In this document: piece after piece, positions 4,400 through 11,137 of the stretch
How the letters are laid out: each line of letters starts with the position of its first letter
How positions within the stretch are numbered: the stretch's first letter is position 1
Source of the DNA: JAZNLR01 sp045579195
GTDB taxonomy: Bacteria > Bacillota > Clostridia > Christensenellales > CAMQZB01
NCBI GenBank assembly: GCA_045579195.1
Contig: JAZNLR010000147.1
Span: 1 to 11,137 of the forward strand
DNA: 11,137 nucleotides
Direction of reading: 5' to 3'
Position numbers and translations under genes: made by a program
The notes under the pieces: generated by a model
Seen by the model: only the letters and a program-made list of their open reading frames with translations
The model's database searches: none
What the model was told of the DNA's origin: nothing

Positions 4400-7156
4400 T
4401 TAGCGGCGTTTTTTCACGATCAAAACAAGAACGACCGTCGCAATGAGCATCACGAGAAGAACCTTCAAAATCAGGTCAACAACAGGCATCAGCTCCTTTT
4501 GCTCTTCCTTTGTGACCAAGAGAGAAACCGCATAAGGCTCGGCCGAACGAACGCCGTTTGCATCCTCAAAACAAAGCAGCAGGTCGTATGTTCCCATCTC
4601 TGAGAAGATCACCGTTCCGGTTTGAGTCGTCTTCCAGTTTTCTCCACCGTCCGTTGAATACGCCAACAAAAGGCTCTCGGACGGAAGATTAACCTGAATC
4701 CCTGCCGTTCCGCTGAAAGACACGGGCGTCACAAGCGCACCGACAAAAGAATCCCCGCTCGTCGTCGAAAAACCCGAAACGTTGGGTAGAACAAATTCAA
4801 CTGTCTTGCTCTCGTAAACGTTCGAACCGTCGCGCGCAATGGCATCTATGCGGTACTTTCCGGCAACGTTTGCGGTCAAAATAAGGTTTCCGTCTTCATC
4901 AAGGGCCGCGCTTCCCTTGCCGTCCAAACTTGCAACGTCCCACAAAATGCGGCTCGTGTCAAGCTCGGTGGGATAAACAGTCGCATAGATGACAATCTCA
5001 TCGCCAATGCAGGCAACGTCTTTATCTGCAAAGAGTGAAATGGAGGATGCGGCAACTGAAAAGCGTGCAACGAGGTTGATGTTTCCAACCGTCACAAAAG
5101 TGTATGACAAATTCGTGGAAACGCAGATTTCATTTAAGAACCATCCGTCAAAAATGTACTCTGCTGACGGCGCCGCCGTCACGGTCAACTGCTTTCCATA
5201 AGGAACAAGTTTCCCTTCCGCGAGCGACGGGGTAATGATCACAGAACCGCGATCGGGGTTCTCCGCACGCACGGACACTCGATACTCATTGACCGCAAAT
5301 TTCGCCTGAATATCACGCGCAGAAGTGACATTCAAGAACGAGCCGTCCCAACCCGTGAAGGTGTACCCTTCCTTGCTTGGTGAAGAAGGCGGCGTTGCAT
5401 TCTCTCCATGGAGAACAATCTCGCTCTTCAAAACCGCATTGCCGTTTTTGAACGTCACGAGATAGGTCATCTGCTTAAAGTTTGCAACGAGATGAACGTC
5501 TTCATTGACAAGAACGTTATAACTAAGCTCAGTTGAGACGATCTGCCCATCCTGTGTCCAATTCAAGAAGGTAAATCCAACCGCAGGAACTGCTGTGACA
5601 GTCACTCTGCGCCCTGCCGGATAATTACCGCCACCTAAAATCGTTCCAGCAGAAGCGATATTCTTAGATGTGGTCAAAACGTAAGAAAACTGCGTAAAGC
5701 ACGCGTGATACGAGGTCGTTTCAGTGACGGAAACGGAGATGGCGGATTGTTGCGAGGTCATTACGCCGTCAACCTCCCAGCCCTCAAAGACATACCCTGC
5801 GGCTGCCTCCGCGACCAAGGTCACTTCCCTTCCTTTGGGAAGCATTCCAACGCGAACATTTCCCGTTCCGCTAAGCGCTTCCGAAGAAAGAACAGTTCCA
5901 CCCTCTTCCCAGGAATAAGAAAAGCTGTACTCCTCGTTCGTGAAGTACGCAACAAACGTTGTGCCGCCGTCAACGGTTGTGACAAATTCTTCGGTTGTTG
6001 CAATTTGCTCACCGTCACGCATCCAGCAGACAAACTTGGAATCCCCCACGGGATATGCACGAAGCACAATCTCGGAATCAAACGGGAGAATGGTCGAAAG
6101 AAGGTCTTTTTTACCATTGAGGGTAACATATCCCAAATTGGATGAAGAGCGCGCAACAATGCTGTAAATGCGCGGCGTATAGCGAATTTCAAACGTGATA
6201 TTCTTCGAAACGGTCAAGGTCGGGTCAAGGACGGTGTCAGCGCCTTGCAGGTACCATTTGCCATCCGTTGTGTAACCGTCCACGTCGGAAACAACCGGAG
6301 GCGTCGGAACCGTTCCAAAATCATCCACTGTCTTGCGAACGACAACAACACCTGCATTCGTGCGATACGCAAATGAAACGACCCACGTTTTGACAAAATC
6401 GGCAACGATAGAAACGTTCCTTGCAGGCAGGCGGAAATTATGCGTCAGATTTGCTGAAAGGCGAGCCTCACCGTCATACCACCCAGCAAAGCGATACCCT
6501 TCCAGCGTGGTTGCGTTGAGAACCGTCAAGTGAACGATAGAATTTGCGGGAATTCGGCCCGCCCCATCCACAATCGCACCGCCCTGCACCGAATAAAGCT
6601 CGTTGCAATCGGGCGTGATTGCATAATCCGAATCAGCAACAGCAGAGAGCGTGACATACTTTCCGAACGTAGCAATAACGTCCTGATCCACCCTTTGCAT
6701 GCCATTTCGGCAAATCTCATAATACTCAGAAGACCGCGTTCCTCCAAAAGAATAGTCCAACACCGCATCATATCCACTTACCGTCGACTTCTGCCATCCG
6801 GCAAAGCCATAGTCAGCTTCAGTTGGGTTTGCATGCACCGTAAGCGCGTCAAAGTCAAGAAAATCAGAAGGAGCGCCATCTTTTTCAAAAAGGAAATTGA
6901 TCGATCCCCCTTCCCCCTGCAAAATGCGCGAACCGGGCGAATAAGAGCCTAAATTCCTACCAACCGATATGGACGGCTTGTCCGTCAAAAGGTAAGCGCA
7001 TAAGACGTTTCCGCGGTTCATTCCGTAAATTCCGCCCATTTGCGCTCCCGAAATGGAAGCGGAAGAAAATGCTGTCACAAAAACGTTATCTAAGACGGGA
7101 ACTTTTGTAAGCTCACCATTCAAACCAATCACACCACCTGCAGCGTTGTTTCCCAC
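4400..7156 (-). CDS. C-terminal part of a large InlB-repeat, membrane-anchored surface protein (separated from its N-terminus by an amber codon)
   Basis: The open frame after the amber codon encodes 918 residues from an internal GTG; seven codons between the stop and that GTG are also in frame. Residues 1-90 continue the GLUG-like repeats (GGVIGLNG, GGIYGMNRG). About seven InlB/Listeria-Bacteroides-type repeats follow, near 110-165, 166-254, 258-327, 330-405, 409-487, 490-560, 564-620 (the most canonical, with EGYTFTGWDG) and 625-699; the first is degenerate. Ig-like domains lie at about 704-789 and 810-882. A hydrophobic segment at 890-914 followed by KKRR anchors the protein in the membrane; there is no LPxTG sorting signal. 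Such proteins are cell-surface adhesin or structural proteins of gut Firmicutes; the ligand is unknown. The GTG has no ribosome site and starts mid-domain, so it is unlikely to be a real start. The natural product is probably one 1,100-residue protein. Confidence 0.85.
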   Translation of the reverse strand: MGNNAAGGVIGLNGELTKVPVLDNVFVTAFSSASISGAQMGGIYGMNRGNVLCAYLLTDKPSISVGRNLGSYSPGSRILQGEGGSINFLFEKDGAPSDFLDFDALTVHANPTEADYGFAGWQKSTVSGYDAVLDYSFGGTRSSEYYEICRNGMQRVDQDVIATFGKYVTLSAVADSDYAITPDCNELYSVQGGAIVDGAGRIPANSIVHLTVLNATTLEGYRFAGWYDGEARLSANLTHNFRLPARNVSIVADFVKTWVVSFAYRTNAGVVVVRKTVDDFGTVPTPPVVSDVDGYTTDGKWYLQGADTVLDPTLTVSKNITFEIRYTPRIYSIVARSSSNLGYVTLNGKKDLLSTILPFDSEIVLRAYPVGDSKFVCWMRDGEQIATTEEFVTTVDGGTTFVAYFTNEEYSFSYSWEEGGTVLSSEALSGTGNVRVGMLPKGREVTLVAEAAAGYVFEGWEVDGVMTSQQSAISVSVTETTSYHACFTQFSYVLTTSKNIASAGTILGGGNYPAGRRVTVTAVPAVGFTFLNWTQDGQIVSTELSYNVLVNEDVHLVANFKQMTYLVTFKNGNAVLKSEIVLHGENATPPSSPSKEGYTFTGWDGSFLNVTSARDIQAKFAVNEYRVSVRAENPDRGSVIITPSLAEGKLVPYGKQLTVTAAPSAEYIFDGWFLNEICVSTNLSYTFVTVGNINLVARFSVAASSISLFADKDVACIGDEIVIYATVYPTELDTSRILWDVASLDGKGSAALDEDGNLILTANVAGKYRIDAIARDGSNVYESKTVEFVLPNVSGFSTTSGDSFVGALVTPVSFSGTAGIQVNLPSESLLLAYSTDGGENWKTTQTGTVIFSEMGTYDLLLCFEDANGVRSAEPYAVSLLVTKEEQKELMPVVDLILKVLLVMLIATVVLVLIVKKRR

Positions 7157-7177
7157 TGCAGGAACGGAAACCGCCCC

Positions 7178-7180
7178 CTA
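7178..7180 (-). other. In-frame amber (TAG) codon interrupting the surface-protein gene
   Basis: The minus strand reads CGC TTG TAG GGG GCG GTT. Upstream and downstream frames are in the same phase, with no frameshift needed. The flanking residues (LSSVLVRL and GAVSVPAVG) form a continuous GLUG-type repeat. It could be a nonsense mutation, a sequencing or assembly error, programmed readthrough or amber reassignment. Confidence 0.85.
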
Positions 7181-7735
7181 CAAGCGGACGAGAACCGAGG
7201 AAAGCTTTCCGTTGTTCACACCAACAACTGCCCCAGCATACGCTGTCATTGCCGTTGAGGAAACATCCTTTGCAACAAGGCTGAACGAATGAATGTTTGC
7301 CTTATCGTTCGTATATCCGAACAACCCCGCGCACGATGCAGACGTTGCGACATAAAGTCCGTCGATGACGTGTCCGTTGCCGTCAAAATCGCCTGCAAAC
7401 GGCGCGTTGGAAGACGCTCCGTCCATCTTTCTTCCGATCGGCATCCACAGTGCGGAAGAAAGATCCAAGTCGCTCATCAAACGGACATATGCGGTTGCAT
7501 ACGTTGGATCTGCCGCATTGACTTTTTTCGCAAAGAACGCCAGCTCCTCTTCTGAAGAAATCAAGAAAGGATTTTCCTTTGTTCCATTTCCAGCAAGGGA
7601 TGTCACCGAGCCGGAAGACCACGTCGCACTCGGCGCAGCTTCAACGGGCTTTGGCGCAAACAACACACCGAAAACCAGGAAAAAAAGCAACAATATAAGG
7701 AGGACTCCTCCACTTTTTCGGAAAGAAATTGGCAT
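7178..7735 (-). CDS. N-terminal part of the same surface protein: signal peptide and GLUG-like beta-helix region, ending at an in-frame TAG
   Basis: From the ATG at 7735 the frame encodes 185 residues. It has a classical signal peptide: a positive start (FRK), a long hydrophobic core (LLILLLFFLVFGVLF) and a likely cleavage after PVEA. The next segment, with TKENPFLISSEEELAFFAKKV and FAGDFDGNGHVIDGLYV, is the usual lead-in to GLUG-motif right-handed beta-helix domains. The frame ends with TAG in the middle of a GLUG repeat. The same reading frame then continues for 925 codons with the rest of that repeat, so this is one interrupted gene. The start at 7735 has a GGAG site five bases upstream. 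An earlier in-frame ATG at 7789 has no ribosome site and lies only nine bases from the -10 box. Without readthrough, the product would be a secreted fragment with no anchor. Confidence 0.85.
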   Translation of the reverse strand: MPISFRKSGGVLLILLLFFLVFGVLFAPKPVEAAPSATWSSGSVTSLAGNGTKENPFLISSEEELAFFAKKVNAADPTYATAYVRLMSDLDLSSALWMPIGRKMDGASSNAPFAGDFDGNGHVIDGLYVATSASCAGLFGYTNDKANIHSFSLVAKDVSSTAMTAYAGAVVGVNNGKLSSVLVRL

Positions 7736-7744
7736 AGATTCTCC

Positions 7745-7759
7745 AAAACCAACGGTTTT
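7745..7759 (-). other. Small hairpin next to the ribosome site of the surface-protein gene
   Basis: In the leader RNA, AAAACC and GGTTTT can pair across a 3-base loop, ending directly at the GGAG ribosome site (7741-7744). It might tune translation, but the stem is short and A/U-rich. Confidence 0.3.
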
Positions 7760-7797
7760 TATCTTTTGACAAAAATCGATAATAGGCATTATTGTTA

Positions 7798-7826
7798 ATT
7801 ATAAAACAAAATGAGTACTATGTCAA
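7798..7826 (-). promoter_or_regulatory. Consensus sigma-A promoter of the surface-protein gene
   Basis: On the minus strand a perfect TTGACA (7821-7826), a 17-base spacer and a perfect TATAAT (7798-7803) form an ideal housekeeping promoter. The predicted start near 7791 gives a leader of about 55 bases before the ATG at 7735. The promoter sits just after the SPOR gene's stop, so the two genes can be transcribed separately. No operator-like repeat is evident, which suggests strong constitutive expression. Confidence 0.82.
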
Positions 7827-7842
7827 CGCTTTCCCAAAAAAA

Positions 7843-8562
7843 TCACTCTTCAGAAAGTTGTTCAATGCCTGCCTTTGCAAGAAAAAACAGATCAAACTCC
7901 ACCGCACGCAATCTGCTGAGAACGAGCCCTTCCTCGCGCACCGAAAAGACATCAGAAAAGCAGGCTTCAGCCTGCGCCAAAAGCGCCAAAAGCGTTCCGT
8001 TGGAATCGTTGTCTTCTGCAAGAACAATCCGCCGCGCACGCTCAAACTCCCCATGAATCCCCAAAACAACTGCACCCGTCGCATCAAGATCCGCTTGGTC
8101 CGTTGCATACGCCCCGACGGCAGAATTTAAAAGCTCCATTGCGCGAAAAAGTGCTTCAAATGTCCTCTCAATTTCCGCCTGCGCCTTTGAAAGGACAAGG
8201 CTACCGGTGGAAAGCTTTTCACTGTTCGCCTGGATGCCCTCCGCCTGCAACTTTTTTGTCACGCTTTCAGCCTCTTTTTTCTTCTCATAAAGTGCGAGAT
8301 AAACACTGAAAACACCATCGTTCTTGACAACACCTGCACCGCCACGCAGTTTCAACGAGGAAGCATACGTTTCCGCCTCCGAAAAAGTTGAAAATGAACC
8401 GACAAAGACCGCATAAAACGTCTTTGAATCCACTTTTGTTCGTCCGGATGACACACCCCTTTTTGACAACATCAACGGCGCGAACGCAAGCATTATTGCA
8501 AGGAAAAATGACATTAGAACGACGACATTTTTACTTTGAAATACTCTGTTTTTTACTTTCAT
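7843..8562 (-). CDS. Membrane-anchored SPOR-domain protein
   Basis: The 239-aa protein has a short cytoplasmic N-terminus, one membrane helix at about 13-31 and an exported part. Residues about 46-117 look like a SPOR domain: FYAVFVGSFSTFSEAETYASSL is followed by a second half with GVFSVYLALYEKKKEAESV. SPOR domains bind denuded septal peptidoglycan and recruit proteins to division or sporulation septa. Residues about 123-236 are predicted mostly helical and match no family I recognise, so the partner or activity is unknown. A GGAGGG ribosome site precedes the ATG. The gene is divergent from the DUF6062-like gene. SpoIIB-like sporulation proteins are one possible relationship, but SPOR assignment alone does not prove it. 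Confidence 0.8.
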   Translation of the reverse strand: MKVKNRVFQSKNVVVLMSFFLAIMLAFAPLMLSKRGVSSGRTKVDSKTFYAVFVGSFSTFSEAETYASSLKLRGGAGVVKNDGVFSVYLALYEKKKEAESVTKKLQAEGIQANSEKLSTGSLVLSKAQAEIERTFEALFRAMELLNSAVGAYATDQADLDATGAVVLGIHGEFERARRIVLAEDNDSNGTLLALLAQAEACFSDVFSVREEGLVLSRLRAVEFDLFFLAKAGIEQLSEE

Positions 8563-8584
8563 AAAATGCCCTCCACCCTGTTTT

Positions 8585-8612
8585 ATGCGAAAAAAGGGTC
8601 ACGAATGCGAAA
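8585..8612. repeat. Direct repeat ATGCGAAA, two copies 20 bp apart, in the divergent promoter region
   Basis: Identical ATGCGAAA octamers start at 8585 and 8605, a spacing of 20 bp or roughly two helical turns. They lie upstream of the SPOR gene, between it and the inverted repeat at 8613-8627. This spacing would fit a dimeric regulator, but no family can be named. Confidence 0.45.
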
Positions 8613-8627
8613 GTTTTTTCAAAAAAC
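8613..8627. repeat. Perfect inverted repeat GTTTTTT-C-AAAAAAC in the divergent intergenic region
   Basis: Two 7-base arms flank a single central base. It lies just upstream of the -35 box of the plus-strand promoter and could be an operator for either divergent gene. The A/T runs make chance occurrence more likely than for a mixed sequence. Confidence 0.45.
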
Positions 8628-8629
8628 AC

Positions 8630-8658
8630 TTTTCATTTGCTTTAGAACACGATATAAT
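8630..8658 (+). promoter_or_regulatory. Promoter of the DUF6062-like gene
   Basis: TTTTCA (8630-8635), 17 bases, then a perfect TATAAT (8653-8658). The start would be near 8665, about 20 bases before the ATG at 8685, with a GAGGA ribosome site at 8673-8677 in between. Confidence 0.65.
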
Positions 8659-8684
8659 GAAGAAAAGATCTTGAGGAAACAAAA

Positions 8685-9362
8685 ATGGGATATCACATTG
8701 ACACAGCGTTGATTTGGGAAAAATTCAAAGAAAAGAATGAATGCCCGATCTGCGAAATTGAAAAGATTGTCGAAGGTTGGATCGTCGAACAGTTTCTCAC
8801 AGAAGCCGTGATGGAAGATGCCTCCCGTGAGCGCGTCAATAAGAGCGGTTTTTGCGCACGCCATTTTCGTATGCTGTTCAACGGGCTCAACAAGCTTGGA
8901 ACGGCACTTCAAACACACACGCGGATGCAACGCGTTTTTGAGAGCATCATCTTTGAGGAAAAAGACAAAAAATTTGACGCTGTCATTGCAAATCATCGCA
9001 AGCAAACTTGCACTTGCGCCATCTGTGAACAGATCGAGTTCAATATGAACCGATATTACGAAACGGTTGCACAGATGTACAAAAAAGAAAAGGATTTCCC
9101 CGCCCTTCTTGCAAAGAGCAGAGGTTTTTGCCTCGATCATTACGCGCACCTTCTTGAAAAGGCAAAGTTTGCCGGCCTCAAAAAGAAGGAGTACGAAAAA
9201 GAACTCGTTCGGGTCGAACGCGGAAATTGGCAGCGACTGATGGATGAACTAGATTGGTTCTGCGATAAGTTTGACCATCGCAATGCAGACAAGCCGTGGG
9301 GCAATTCCAAAGACTCCTTAGAGCGCTGCATTTCCAAATTGCAAAAACACACCTTCCGTTAA
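8685..9362 (+). CDS. DUF6062-like protein with two Cys/His metal-binding modules
   Basis: The 225-aa soluble protein resembles the DUF6062 family of Clostridia, for which no function is known. It is an internal duplication. Module 1 has C20-P-I-C23 followed by GFC57-xx-H60, and module 2 has C111-xx-C114 (with C109) followed by GFC149-xx-H152. Each CxxC plus GFCxxH set looks like a metal-binding (probably zinc) site. A third small motif occurs near C193 and H197. There is no signal peptide or membrane segment. A GAGGA ribosome site eight bases from ATG supports the start, and a strong terminator follows. The gene is the only plus-strand gene in the window, transcribed alone. The family name is from memory of the motif pattern; the duplication and motifs are directly visible. 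Confidence 0.75.
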   Translation: MGYHIDTALIWEKFKEKNECPICEIEKIVEGWIVEQFLTEAVMEDASRERVNKSGFCARHFRMLFNGLNKLGTALQTHTRMQRVFESIIFEEKDKKFDAVIANHRKQTCTCAICEQIEFNMNRYYETVAQMYKKEKDFPALLAKSRGFCLDHYAHLLEKAKFAGLKKKEYEKELVRVERGNWQRLMDELDWFCDKFDHRNADKPWGNSKDSLERCISKLQKHTFR

Positions 9363-9376
9363 ATTGAAACAAACGA

Positions 9377-9406
9377 AAAGCCCGTTGCAAAAAAGCAACG
9401 GGCTTT
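9377..9406. terminator. Strong bidirectional intrinsic terminator between the DUF6062-like gene and uxuA
   Basis: AAAGCCCGTTGC (9377-9388) pairs perfectly with GCAACGGGCTTT (9395-9406) around a six-A loop. The minus strand then runs TTTTCGTTTGTTT. On the plus strand the stem ends in TTT and a T-rich stretch follows. It serves two convergent genes ending at 9362 and 9421. Confidence 0.92.
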
Positions 9407-9420
9407 CTTCATTCAATTCC

Positions 9421-10512
9421 TTATTTTTTTCCCGCAAGACGGTCAAGCATATCCCAAACGCCGAGCATATACATAATGCCGAGCGCACGGTCATAAAGGC
9501 CGTATCCCGGGCGAACGGAACCGGGTTTTTCTCCCCAAAGGTGTCTTCCGTGGTCAGGGCGGATATACCCCTCGTATCCACAGTCGTGATATGCTTTCAA
9601 AATATTCAAAATTCCGGTGTCGCCGTCGCAGTCACGATGGCTTGCTTCCGAAAAATCTCCGTTTTCAAAGTGTTTCACGTTGCGGATATGCGCAAATGCG
9701 ATGCGATCGCAGTGCTTTCTGACGATGGATGCAACGTCGTTTTCGGGGTTTGCGTTCAAGCTTCCCGAGCAGAGCGTCAAGCAATTGCACGGATGGTCCA
9801 CCATCTTTAAGAAGCGATCGATGTTCTCCTCGTTGACGAGCAATCTCGGCAACCCGAAGATATCCCACGGGGGATCGTCCATATGGATCGCCATCTTAAT
9901 TCCGGTCTCCTCACAAGCGGGCATAATTCCCTCTAAGAAGTACTTCAAGTTTGCCCAAAGCTTCTCATGATCAACGCCCTCGTAAAGCTTGAAGAGCTCA
10001 TCAAGCTTTGCCATGCGCTCAGGCTCCCATCCCGGGAAGGACATATTATACTTTTCGGTGAAATCCAAGATGTACTTCGCCATAGCATTGTAATCTTCCT
10101 GGATCATTCCTTTCTCATAGAAGAGCGCTGTCGAACCGTCACCCACCGGATGGAAGAGGTCGGAACGCGTCCAGTCAAAAATGGGCATAAAGTTATAACA
10201 AATGACCTTTACGCCAAATTTTGCGAGGTTATAGATGGTGGTCTTATAATTCTCAATATACTGATCGCGAGTCGGAAGACCGATCTTGATGTCATCATGC
10301 ACGTTAACGGACTCAACAACGTCCATATTGAATCCATATTCATCCAGCTGCTTCTTGACCGCTGCAATCTCCTCTTCCTGCCAGATTTCGCCCGGCATCT
10401 TGTTATGCAGCGCCCAAACAATTCCGGTGACACCGGGAATCTGCTTGATATCGTTCAAAGAAATGTTATCGTTCCCCTCACCATACCAGCGGAACGTCAT
10501 CTGCATTGGCAT
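9421..10512 (-). CDS. uxuA: Mannonate dehydratase
   Basis: The 363-aa product is a full-length UxuA-type mannonate dehydratase (EC 4.2.1.8), which converts D-mannonate to 2-keto-3-deoxy-D-gluconate in hexuronate catabolism. It is a TIM-barrel, metal-dependent cytoplasmic enzyme. Likely metal and active-site residues are visible in conserved segments: H210 (AIHMDDPPWDIFG), C248 (LCSGSL), H275 (AHIRN) and D320 with H321 (PDHGR). The N-terminal TFRWYG and the NYKTTIYNLAKFG and YNFMPIFDWTR segments are characteristic. The ATG at 10512 is chosen because AGGAG lies eight bases upstream. An in-frame TTG at 10518 is too close to that site. The upstream gene is a probable family 2 glycoside hydrolase, so the pair may release and degrade uronic acids. 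The terminator at 9377-9406 ends the transcript. Confidence 0.96.
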   Translation of the reverse strand: MPMQMTFRWYGEGNDNISLNDIKQIPGVTGIVWALHNKMPGEIWQEEEIAAVKKQLDEYGFNMDVVESVNVHDDIKIGLPTRDQYIENYKTTIYNLAKFGVKVICYNFMPIFDWTRSDLFHPVGDGSTALFYEKGMIQEDYNAMAKYILDFTEKYNMSFPGWEPERMAKLDELFKLYEGVDHEKLWANLKYFLEGIMPACEETGIKMAIHMDDPPWDIFGLPRLLVNEENIDRFLKMVDHPCNCLTLCSGSLNANPENDVASIVRKHCDRIAFAHIRNVKHFENGDFSEASHRDCDGDTGILNILKAYHDCGYEGYIRPDHGRHLWGEKPGSVRPGYGLYDRALGIMYMLGVWDMLDRLAGKK

Positions 10513-10539
10513 TTTCAAATCTCCTTTTATGATGGAAAA

Positions 10540-10567
10540 GCAAGCCGAGAAAAATCACTCGGCTTGC
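10540..10567 (-). terminator. Terminator-like hairpin between the glycoside hydrolase gene and uxuA
   Basis: A ten-base-pair stem (GCAAGCCGAG and CTCGGCTTGC) with an 8-base loop is followed on the minus strand by TTTTCC. It lies between the stop of the GH2-like gene at 10581 and the uxuA ribosome site. No -10/-35 pair is evident between the hairpin and uxuA, so it may be a partial terminator, an attenuator or an mRNA-stabilising structure. Confidence 0.75.
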
Positions 10568-10580
10568 AAACTGTTTTATT

Positions 10581-11137
10581 TTACTTTCTCAAGCTCTTTG
10601 GTTTACGGATGCGATTGAGCTGCTTGTTCATCTTTAAGAGCTCTTCCTTCGTGAATTTGATATTCATCATGCCGATCATGCTGGTCATGCGAAGGAGCGT
10701 AAATCCGCCCATCATCTGCATCATATCTTCATTGAGTTCAAAACCTGCTGCACTTGCCTTCTTTCCGTCCTTTCCGGCAGACATTGCCTTCTTGAGCTTC
10801 AAGCCGATTTTTGCAAACCAAAGCTTACCACGGAAGCTTGCCAAGACATCGCTGATCTTGTCGTTCAAAGAATATCTTCCCTCAGGAGCATCGATATCGA
10901 ACCAGTTGAGGATCGCGCCCTTTTCCTTGAGGACGTAATCCGGGTTCATCTCATCGACCTTGCGAAGCGTGCCCTCATCTTTGAGGTCACCGGCAACTGC
11001 AACGATGGTGCTCTCGCCCTCGTTGGGAACATCGAAATAGAAGAAGTGATCGGGTGCGGTCTTCTTGCCGAGGCTGGTTCCGTTCACGAACAGCTCAACT
11101 TCGGGCTGGTTGGAGTAAACGGTAACCTTCGTGACGC
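10581..11137 (-). CDS. C-terminal part of a probable glycoside hydrolase family 2 enzyme (beta-galactosidase/beta-glucuronidase-like), 5' end outside the window
   Basis: The frame is open to the window edge and encodes about 185 residues, ending with TAA. The first visible part, VTVYSNQPEVELFVNGTSLG, is the strand pattern of the C-terminal Ig-like domain found in bacterial GH2 enzymes. A Lys/Met-rich helical tail follows (about the last 85 residues), with MMQMMGGF and repeated LLKMNKQL-type segments. The catalytic domain is not visible, so specificity cannot be read. Because uxuA follows, beta-glucuronidase activity feeding glucuronate catabolism is plausible, but beta-galactosidase is the more common label for this family. 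A GTG codon at 11087 is internal and not a start. Confidence 0.78.
   Translation of the reverse strand, partial: VTKVTVYSNQPEVELFVNGTSLGKKTAPDHFFYFDVPNEGESTIVAVAGDLKDEGTLRKVDEMNPDYVLKEKGAILNWFDIDAPEGRYSLNDKISDVLASFRGKLWFAKIGLKLKKAMSAGKDGKKASAAGFELNEDMMQMMGGFTLLRMTSMIGMMNIKFTKEELLKMNKQLNRIRKPKSLRK

Noticed and set aside
4900..6800. A repeat or CRISPR-like array in the surface-protein gene
   Set aside because: The repeats are visible only at protein level (InlB-type). There are no identical DNA repeats with regular spacers.
7154..7156. The GTG after the amber codon as a genuine restart
   Set aside because: No ribosome site precedes it and it would begin in the middle of a GLUG repeat, without a signal peptide.
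10513..10518. A TTG start for uxuA two codons upstream
   Set aside because: It lies only two to three bases from AGGAG. The ATG at 10512 has ideal spacing.
9967..10938. A 323-codon plus-strand open frame across uxuA and the GH2 gene
   Set aside because: It spans two well-supported genes and the terminator hairpin between them, and its sequence shows no family features.

Overview
The window looks like chromosomal DNA from an anaerobic, low-to-mid-GC gut-type Clostridia (Firmicutes/Bacillota). The evidence is an [FeFe]-hydrogenase regulatory locus with a Rex-type operator, a SPOR-domain protein, a DUF6062-type Cys/His protein, an InlB/Listeria-Bacteroides-repeat surface protein and a hexuronate/glycoside utilisation pair. 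All genes with a recognisable end use TAA (8) or TGA (4). The only TAG in a gene interrupts the surface-protein frame.

Region 1 (1-4336, all minus strand, so transcribed right to left) is a compact redox/hydrogen module. The order is: DRTGG-domain protein, RsbW-like ATPase, a [FeFe]-hydrogenase-like protein with sensory-type active-site substitutions, a second DRTGG protein and a PHP phosphoesterase. A 110-base promoter region follows, with an almost perfect Rex operator. Downstream of it lie a NuoE-like [2Fe-2S] subunit, a second stand-alone histidine-kinase-type ATPase, and the first codons of another gene that runs off the window. Three junctions are ATGA start/stop overlaps, which indicates translational coupling. 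The layout suggests a signalling cassette (H-cluster sensor plus ATPases, DRTGG proteins and PHP) placed just upstream of the NAD-linked electron-bifurcating hydrogenase genes it may control. The function of the DRTGG, PHP and ATPase partners is inference.

Region 2 (4400-7826, minus strand) is one long secreted, membrane-anchored surface protein. It has a consensus sigma-A promoter, a signal peptide, GLUG-like repeats, about seven InlB-type repeats, Ig-like domains and a C-terminal membrane anchor. A single in-frame amber codon at 7178-7180 splits it into two open frames in the same phase.

Region 3 (7843-9420) has a SPOR-domain membrane protein (minus) and a DUF6062-like gene (plus), divergent around a 122-base intergenic region that holds a promoter, a perfect inverted repeat and a 20-bp-spaced direct repeat. 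A strong bidirectional terminator ends the plus-strand gene.

Region 4 (9421-11137, minus strand) is a carbohydrate pair: the C-terminal part of a probable glycoside hydrolase family 2 enzyme, then uxuA (mannonate dehydratase). They are separated by a terminator-like hairpin with no evident promoter after it. I saw no tRNA, rRNA, CRISPR array, insertion sequence or attachment site.
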